Shown here: positions 13,936 through 18,430 of the stretch, one piece after another | How positions within the stretch are numbered: position 1 is the stretch's first letter | How the letters are laid out: the number at the start of each line of letters is the position of its first letter | Source of the DNA: Gammaproteobacteria bacterium | Lineage (GTDB): Bacteria > Pseudomonadota > Gammaproteobacteria > Francisellales > CACEW01 | Assembly (NCBI GenBank): GCA_028282045.1 | Contig: JANQIS010000202.1 | Location: forward strand, 1 to 18,430 | Reading direction: 5' to 3' | Length of the DNA stretch: 18,430 bases | The notes under the pieces: model-generated | Told to the model about the DNA's origin: nothing | Databases searched by the model: none | The model's input: only the letters and a program-made list of their open reading frames with translations | Position numbers and translations under genes: made by a program

Positions 13936-15012
13936 ATGAAAGTGGGCATTTTAGGTGCAGGACAGCTAGCACAATTACTGGCACATAGTGCTTACCCATT
14001 AGGGTTGCAAACCTTAGTACTGAGTGACCAAGCGCATACGCCTGCCACGCGTAATTCACAATATCTCATTGCAGATATGCATGACCCAACAGCCATGGAG
14101 GCTTTTGTTGGCCAATGTGACATCATCACCTTAGAGAATGAAAATGTCGACGTTGAGATACTACAATCTATCGCAACAGACAAGCCGCTTTACCCCGGCA
14201 TCGAGGCTATTGCCTGTGCCCAAGACCGCCTCAATGAAAAACAATTTTTCCAATCACTGGGTATTGTTACGGCACCATTTACTGCTGTAGATGATCTTGG
14301 CTCATTGGAAGTTGCTATCTCACAAATCGGCACGCCAGGGATTTTAAAGACCCGCCGCTTTGGTTATGACGGTAAGGGCCAATTTCGTCTTCAGCGGGGC
14401 ACACAAGCTCAAGAAGCCTGGCAGGCAATTGATAAACAGCCGGCTATTTTAGAGGGCTTTGTCGATTTCAGCGCTGAGGTTTCTTGCCTGGCTGCGCGCA
14501 ATGTTTCCGGCCAGATTGTTGTGTATCCGCTGATTACCAACATCCACCGCGACGGTATTTTACGCCAATCGTGGCTACCCGGCGATGACACTCATCAGCA
14601 GCAAGCCCGTGACATGATGGTAGCTATCTTAGAGAAGCTTAAGTACGTTGGTTTATTGGCATTGGAATGCTTTGTAACCGAAGATGGTTTAGTCGCCAAC
14701 GAAATGGCACCACGTGTACATAACTCAGGTCATCTCACGATTGAAGCCTGCGCCACCAGCCAATTTGAGAACCATCTGCGCGCCATTACTGATATGCCGT
14801 TGGGCAACACGAACAGTCACGGCACAACCTGTATGATCAATTTGATCGGCAATCTGTTACCGGATAGCTTTAGACCTCCTGGCCAGGTACACATTTATGA
14901 TTACGGCAAGTCACCGCGGGCCGGGCGTAAATTAGGCCATGTTACGGTTCACTCCACAGACTCAGACTCAATTGACGCCATGGTGGCACAAATCCAGTCG
15001 CTGGCCGATTGA
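13936..15012 (+). CDS. purK: 5-(carboxyamino)imidazole ribonucleotide synthase PurK
   Basis: ATP-grasp enzyme of purine synthesis that makes N5-CAIR from AIR, ATP and bicarbonate. The 358-residue length is normal. Landmarks: nucleotide-binding start VGILGAGQLAQLL (3-15), TLENENVDVE (65-74; usually EFEN), GILKTRRFGYDGKGQ (135-149), the glutamate-containing strands LLALECFV (240-247) and NEMAPRVHNSGHLTIEA (255-271). A good ribosome-binding site (GAGGAG) lies 8 bases before the ATG. The usual partner purE is not in the window. The gene is preceded by the hairpin at 13858-13900, and its last 64 bases overlap plsC on the other strand. Confidence 0.97.
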   Translation: MKVGILGAGQLAQLLAHSAYPLGLQTLVLSDQAHTPATRNSQYLIADMHDPTAMEAFVGQCDIITLENENVDVEILQSIATDKPLYPGIEAIACAQDRLNEKQFFQSLGIVTAPFTAVDDLGSLEVAISQIGTPGILKTRRFGYDGKGQFRLQRGTQAQEAWQAIDKQPAILEGFVDFSAEVSCLAARNVSGQIVVYPLITNIHRDGILRQSWLPGDDTHQQQARDMMVAILEKLKYVGLLALECFVTEDGLVANEMAPRVHNSGHLTIEACATSQFENHLRAITDMPLGNTNSHGTTCMINLIGNLLPDSFRPPGQVHIYDYGKSPRAGRKLGHVTVHSTDSDSIDAMVAQIQSLAD

Positions 15013-15677
15013 TTAATCTGATCAACACTCATGCCAGTAATATCAATGGGCGGACCAATAACCACTGTGATTTTGCCAGGATACTTAATAAAACTGTTAC
15101 GCCGCCAACACTGTCCGGCATTATGGGCAATCGGCACCACTGGACGGCCTACGGCTTTAGCTAACATAGCGCCGCTTTTATGAAAAGCTACTGTCTGTGT
15201 CGGTGCCACGCGCGTACCTTCAGGAAATAGCAGAATTGAAATGCCGCGATGGATGCGATCTTTGCCGTGCTCGATTACTTTTTTGAGCGCTTTAATTCCC
15301 TGGCCACGGTCAATCGGAATATGTTTAGCAAAATACATACCCCAGCCAAAAAAAGGAATTTGAAATAACGATTTTTTCGCCACAAAACAGCTATAGGGTA
15401 GTATAAAAGGTAGCGCAATTGTCTCCCAAGCGGACTGGTGCTTGCTGAAGAAAATCACCGGCAAGTCACATAAGTGCTCTTTGCCGTGAACTTCATAACG
15501 CAGCCCACACAACCAACGACAGCACCATACATTAAACCAACACCACAAGCGCTGAGCCTGGTAAGTCAGCTTGAAGGAAAACAAAGCCGTAATCATAAAG
15601 GTCCATACCCACAACGCTGAAGTGACGAAAAACACCACATAGTACGCGCAAGAACGCAAAGCATACCACCACTTCAT
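14949..15677 (-). CDS. plsC: 1-acyl-sn-glycerol-3-phosphate acyltransferase PlsC
   Basis: Membrane-bound acyltransferase that adds the second acyl chain to lysophosphatidic acid. The ATG at 15677 (242 residues) is preferred: it shares one base with the gmhB stop (TGATG) and has GGAG upstream; an ATG at 15698 lies inside gmhB. A hydrophobic N-terminus (about 10-40) anchors the protein. The acyltransferase motif I reads KHQSAWE (HX4E, residues 80-85, where HX4D is the textbook form), and motif III is FPEGTR (151-156). The KHQS-W-E version occurs in many proteobacterial members, so it is not taken as a defect. It is the last gene of a desaturase-gmhB-plsC run. Confidence 0.93.
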   Translation of the reverse strand: MKWWYALRSCAYYVVFFVTSALWVWTFMITALFSFKLTYQAQRLWCWFNVWCCRWLCGLRYEVHGKEHLCDLPVIFFSKHQSAWETIALPFILPYSCFVAKKSLFQIPFFGWGMYFAKHIPIDRGQGIKALKKVIEHGKDRIHRGISILLFPEGTRVAPTQTVAFHKSGAMLAKAVGRPVVPIAHNAGQCWRRNSFIKYPGKITVVIGPPIDITGMSVDQINQSASDWICATMASIESESVE

Positions 15678-16222
15678 CAATGCTGCTCCAATAACCACTG
15701 TGTTGCTTGTTGCAGATTATCAAACACAGCCACATGATCAAGTAATTCAGGGTGTTGGGTTAAGGTTGATTCGCCTTTGCCACTACGCACTAAGATAAAC
15801 TCACAGCCGGCTGCTTGTGCCGCACCATAATCAGTGTAACTATCACCGATGAATACCACTTCAGACAATGGCACGGCTAAAACAGCGGCAATTTCCAGCA
15901 ACATACCCGGCGCAGGTTTGCGGCGTGATGAACCGCTGTCAGGCCCGTCAGGACAATAAGCAATCATATCAATACGGCCATTTGCTTCGCGCACCAATTG
16001 TTGCATTTTATCGTGCATGGCTTGTAAGTCTGTTTCCTGAAACAAGCCACGATAAATACCTGATTGGTTAGTAGCAACAGCCACTTTCTTGCCGGCTTGA
16101 GAGAGCTGCGCAATGGCTTGGATTGAACCAGCAATGGGCAGCCATTCTTGTGCCGATTTGATGTAGCCATCCGAATCGTGATTGATCACGCCATCACGAT
16201 CCAAGATGACCAGTTTGGGCAT
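15677..16222 (-). CDS. gmhB: D-glycero-D-manno-heptose 1,7-bisphosphate 7-phosphatase GmhB
   Basis: HAD-family phosphatase acting in ADP-heptose synthesis for the LPS core. The 181 residues contain the HAD motifs: DRDGVIN (8-14; nucleophile D8 and acid D10), TNQSG (51-55), RRKPAPGM (100-107) and GDSYTD (126-131). Most members hold a zinc ion with C-x-H and C-x-C in the loop before RKP; here that loop reads CPDGPDSGSSRRKP, with one Cys only, so the zinc site is lost. It is coupled to plsC by a one-base overlap and starts 13 bases after the desaturase stop. The gmhB-plsC pairing is common in gammaproteobacteria. The substrate (beta- or alpha-bisphosphate) is assumed from the family. Confidence 0.93.
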   Translation of the reverse strand: MPKLVILDRDGVINHDSDGYIKSAQEWLPIAGSIQAIAQLSQAGKKVAVATNQSGIYRGLFQETDLQAMHDKMQQLVREANGRIDMIAYCPDGPDSGSSRRKPAPGMLLEIAAVLAVPLSEVVFIGDSYTDYGAAQAAGCEFILVRSGKGESTLTQHPELLDHVAVFDNLQQATQWLLEQH

Positions 16223-16235
16223 AAGCTATATCCGA

Positions 16236-17426
16236 CTAGGCAGCACGCTGTTGATAAGAACGCACAAAACCGGCAAATTCACGCAAGGCGTCAATATCAC
16301 TGGTTTCTGCTTGTTGGCACCACTCTTGTGTTTCTTTTAACAATTCTTCATTGCTGGCGCCACGCTTGCCCCAAATTTCCAGCAAACGGCTTTTAAAACG
16401 ATAGACCGTCGCCAAACGTTCACTTGATGAAAACACTTGCTTAAGCACGGTTTCTTCCTTGGGAGTGACCAGGAATTTATCGCGAATCAACAATTTTTTC
16501 ACATAGCCGGATAGGGTACGTTTTTTATTACCGTCCCACGTAGCCTTACGTTCCATTTTAAATACCGGTGCAATGACTCGCCTGGAGTAATCAGCAAGCA
16601 CTTGCAAGCGATTGGTAAATAATGCTTTTACCGTATCCAAATCGATCTCTGTCTTACCGGTATCGGCAAACATTTTTGGCGGCAGACGTTTTACTTTAGC
16701 CAGACCTACAGCGCGCATCGCCTGGATATAAGTCCAGCCGATATCAAACTCCCACCATTTCACCGACAATTTAGCAGAAGTGCCGTAAGCGTGGTGGTTA
16801 TTGTGCAACTCTTCACCGGCAATCAAAATACCCCACGGTACAATATTGGTTGAAGCATCCGCACATTCAAAGTTACGGTAACCAAAATAATGGCCAATAC
16901 CATTAATCACCCCGGCAGCAAAAAATGGCGTCCACATCATTTGTATGCCCCAAACGATTAAGCCAGGCACACCCAGTAATAACAAATCAATCAGCAACAT
17001 AACGAACACGCCTGATTTACCGCCACTACCATAAAGACGTTTTTCAATCCAGTCATCCGGCGTGCCTTTACCGTATTTTGATAAGGTTGCCGGGTCTTTC
17101 TTCGCAGTACGATACAGCTCTGCACCTTCCCATAAAACTTTTGAAATACCTTCAACTACCGGACTATGGGGATCTTCCGGAGTCTCACATTTGGCGTGAT
17201 GGCGGCGATGCACCGCTACCCATTCTTTGGTCACCATGCCGGTCGTTAACCATAACCAAAAACGGAAAAAATGGCTCATGATGGGATGCAAATCAAGCGC
17301 TCGGTGCGCCTGAGCACGATGTAAAAAGACGGTAACAGAGACCATCGTGATATGGGTCATTACCAAACTGAAAATCACATAGCCCCACCACGGCAAGTTT
17401 AATAACCCAAAAAACGAAAATGACAT
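16236..17426 (-). CDS. Membrane fatty-acid (acyl-CoA delta-9 type) desaturase
   Basis: A 396-residue integral-membrane di-iron desaturase that inserts a double bond into saturated acyl chains. The three histidine boxes are present: HRAQAH (36-41), HRRHH (73-77) and HNNHH (208-212), with the extra GHYFGYRNF histidine (179). Hydrophobic segments lie at about 10-32, 50-65, 138-162 and 164-182. After the catalytic part is a soluble C-terminal extension of about 150 residues (240-396), also found in proteobacterial relatives and sometimes mislabelled as transposase. AAGGAG lies 6 bases before the ATG. It leads the desaturase-gmhB-plsC operon, which groups three membrane and envelope lipid steps. 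Confidence 0.93.
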   Translation of the reverse strand: MSFSFFGLLNLPWWGYVIFSLVMTHITMVSVTVFLHRAQAHRALDLHPIMSHFFRFWLWLTTGMVTKEWVAVHRRHHAKCETPEDPHSPVVEGISKVLWEGAELYRTAKKDPATLSKYGKGTPDDWIEKRLYGSGGKSGVFVMLLIDLLLLGVPGLIVWGIQMMWTPFFAAGVINGIGHYFGYRNFECADASTNIVPWGILIAGEELHNNHHAYGTSAKLSVKWWEFDIGWTYIQAMRAVGLAKVKRLPPKMFADTGKTEIDLDTVKALFTNRLQVLADYSRRVIAPVFKMERKATWDGNKKRTLSGYVKKLLIRDKFLVTPKEETVLKQVFSSSERLATVYRFKSRLLEIWGKRGASNEELLKETQEWCQQAETSDIDALREFAGFVRSYQQRAA

Positions 17427-17483
17427 AATATGCTCCTTATCGGCGCCTAGTTACAATAGACGATACGCCTAAAATTGTGGCAT

Positions 17484-17512
17484 ATTGTAGCATTTTCCCT
17501 TCGATTTCTCAA
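17484..17512 (-). promoter_or_regulatory. Sigma-70-type promoter for the desaturase-gmhB-plsC operon
   Basis: On the minus strand TTGAGA (-35, plus positions 17507-17512) and TACAAT (-10, 17484-17489) are exactly 17 bases apart, each one base from consensus. The leader to the desaturase ATG would be about 50 bases. Confidence 0.6.
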
Positions 17513-17573
17513 CGATTTTTATTACGATATTTGCAAGTGAAAATGCGTCTCAATACGGTATAAAGCCTGGGTT

Positions 17574-18014
17574 TCAGTAATGGCCAAGCAAGTAGATATG
17601 AGCCGCTTTTCCTAACTGACAAGTTACGGGAGGATACTCTTTTAACTTTTTGTATGAGGGCAAGGCCATTACCGTGGCATTTAGAATAAGTTGATTCTGC
17701 GGATTAATGGTATAATGTACATATTCGATAACCGGACTGCCTTTATAACCAGGGCTATTAAGCGTAAAGTGCTTATCAGAAAATAAAACATCTTCCCTAC
17801 TGATAATAACGGACTTCGGCGCGTAAAAGCCTTGTATATGCCCTTGAGGTACACACTTGGAAAAGTCTATAGACACCCCGATAGTTTTACCCTTTTCAAT
17901 GACCTTAATGAGTTGGTTATAACTAACAATTTGCCGATGATGCCTTATATCAGAAGCGTGGGCGAATCCAATTAACGGCAACAATACCAATAGGGTTAAA
18001 ATAATTTTTTTCAT
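17574..18014 (-). CDS. Secreted VirK-family protein
   Basis: A 146-residue protein with a clear signal peptide (KK, hydrophobic 4-18, cleavage after AHA at residue 20). The mature part begins with a helix and has LIKVIEKGKTIGVSIDFSKC (residues 35-54), the pattern by which VirK-family proteins are recognised; a second Cys near residue 132 (VTCQLG) could pair with C54. VirK-like proteins are frequent in Legionella and plant pathogens; their biochemical function is unknown. It has its own gene boundaries on both sides (147 bases to the desaturase, about 230 to glpX) and a weak ribosome-binding site. The family call is from memory of the motif, not from a search. Confidence 0.65.
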   Translation of the reverse strand: MKKIILTLLVLLPLIGFAHASDIRHHRQIVSYNQLIKVIEKGKTIGVSIDFSKCVPQGHIQGFYAPKSVIISREDVLFSDKHFTLNSPGYKGSPVIEYVHYTINPQNQLILNATVMALPSYKKLKEYPPVTCQLGKAAHIYLLGHY

Positions 18015-18245
18015 AATCTAAATTGACTTCTAAAATATAATGCTAATGTGCTTAGACGAACCGCACCAGTATAGGTTTTTACATTCGAATACTTCGTAGT
18101 GCAGATCAAGTGGAAAAATAGCACTAGATATGTTTGATCAACGACGCTAATAGGGTATGGTTAATCGACTCGCTATAGTGTCCCTCTTGGCATCTTCTCC
18201 TCAGTCAGATAGGGTAAGGTGCATACTTTTAAACTGATGTTAGTT

Positions 18246-18430
18246 ATGGAAAGAAACTTAGCCCTTGAAGTTATCAGAGTCACTGAAGCCGCCGCGTTAG
18301 CCGCCTCCAAAGAAATGGGGCGCGGTGATGAAAAAAGGGCCGATCAGGTTGCTGTTGATGCGATGCGCAGCGCGCTTAACCAATTGGATATTGATGGCAC
18401 AGTGGTGATCGGCGAAGGCGAACGCGATGA
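18246..18430 (+). CDS. glpX: Fructose-1,6-bisphosphatase class II GlpX, N-terminal part (cut by window edge)
   Basis: The frame runs from ATG 18246 to the last base. It begins MERNLALEVIRVTEAAALAA, continues with MGRGDEKRADQVAVDAMR and reaches TVVIGEGERDE, the metal-binding region of class II fructose-1,6-bisphosphatases. The enzyme hydrolyses fructose-1,6-bisphosphate in gluconeogenesis, which suits an intracellular organism that feeds on amino acids. About 230 bases separate it from the divergent VirK-like gene; possible -10 elements (TATGGT at 18156, TATAGT at 18174) are weak, and no strong ribosome-binding site is seen. Confidence 0.95.
   Translation, partial: MERNLALEVIRVTEAAALAASKEMGRGDEKRADQVAVDAMRSALNQLDIDGTVVIGEGERD

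Noticed and set aside
15430..15460. PlsC motif HX4E instead of HX4D as an inactivating change
   Set aside because: The KHQS-x-W-E version is frequent in proteobacterial relatives, so it is not evidence for loss of function.
16236..16720. C-terminal part of the desaturase as a fused transposase domain
   Set aside because: This extension is common in proteobacterial desaturases and has no DDE motif; transposase labels for it appear to be misannotation.

Overview
The window reads as chromosomal DNA of an intracellular or amoeba-associated gammaproteobacterium of the order Legionellales (Coxiellaceae, Legionellaceae, Berkiellaceae or a relative; the exact genus cannot be fixed from the sequence alone). 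The case rests on genes of a Dot/Icm (type IVB) secretion system: the C-terminal end of DotG/IcmE, DotH/IcmK, the start of DotF/IcmG, and a small protein that matches IcmW. These lie next to ordinary gammaproteobacterial housekeeping genes.

Layout. Positions 1-2791 (minus strand) hold icmK(dotH)-icmE(dotG)-icmG(dotF, cut by the window edge), with overlapping or near-touching ends and a good sigma-70-type promoter at 2863-2891. Divergent to it is icmW (3072-3503, plus), behind an extended -10 promoter. icmW runs tail-to-tail into, and overlaps, a lone trpC (minus). Then come a gamma-class carbonic-anhydrase-like protein (plus) and the pair argS plus SPOR-domain (FtsN-like) protein (minus).

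Positions 7397-13900 look like an accessory block between argS and purK. Two very large Ala/Ser-linked, helical and coiled-coil reading frames (802 and 797 codons, minus strand) overlap by 70 bases in different frames. They look like one 1577-residue protein broken by a single missing base: one added T in the TTT run at 9789-9791 joins them, and a diverged repeat module is then completed across the join. Next are the frameshifted remains of an unrecognised gene (12146-12375, plus), a two-gene toxin-antitoxin operon with an inverted-repeat operator (AbrB-type antitoxin, RelE/ParE-type toxin), and a serine-recombinase-like protein that lacks most catalytic residues but keeps a C-terminal helix-turn-helix.

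Positions 13936-18430 are mainly housekeeping: purK (plus); a minus-strand operon of fatty-acid desaturase, gmhB and plsC (membrane lipid desaturation, heptose synthesis for LPS, phosphatidic acid synthesis), whose end overlaps purK; a secreted VirK-family protein (minus); and the start of glpX, class II fructose-1,6-bisphosphatase (plus, cut by the window edge).

Points of most interest: the split giant candidate effector and its repeat modules; a DotG less than half the length of the Legionella protein, which lacks the long central repeat region; the rearranged icmW / icmKEG neighbourhood; the apparently dead recombinase; and a TrpC with Leu at a conserved active-site Glu position. No rRNA, tRNA, CRISPR array or insertion sequence was seen.
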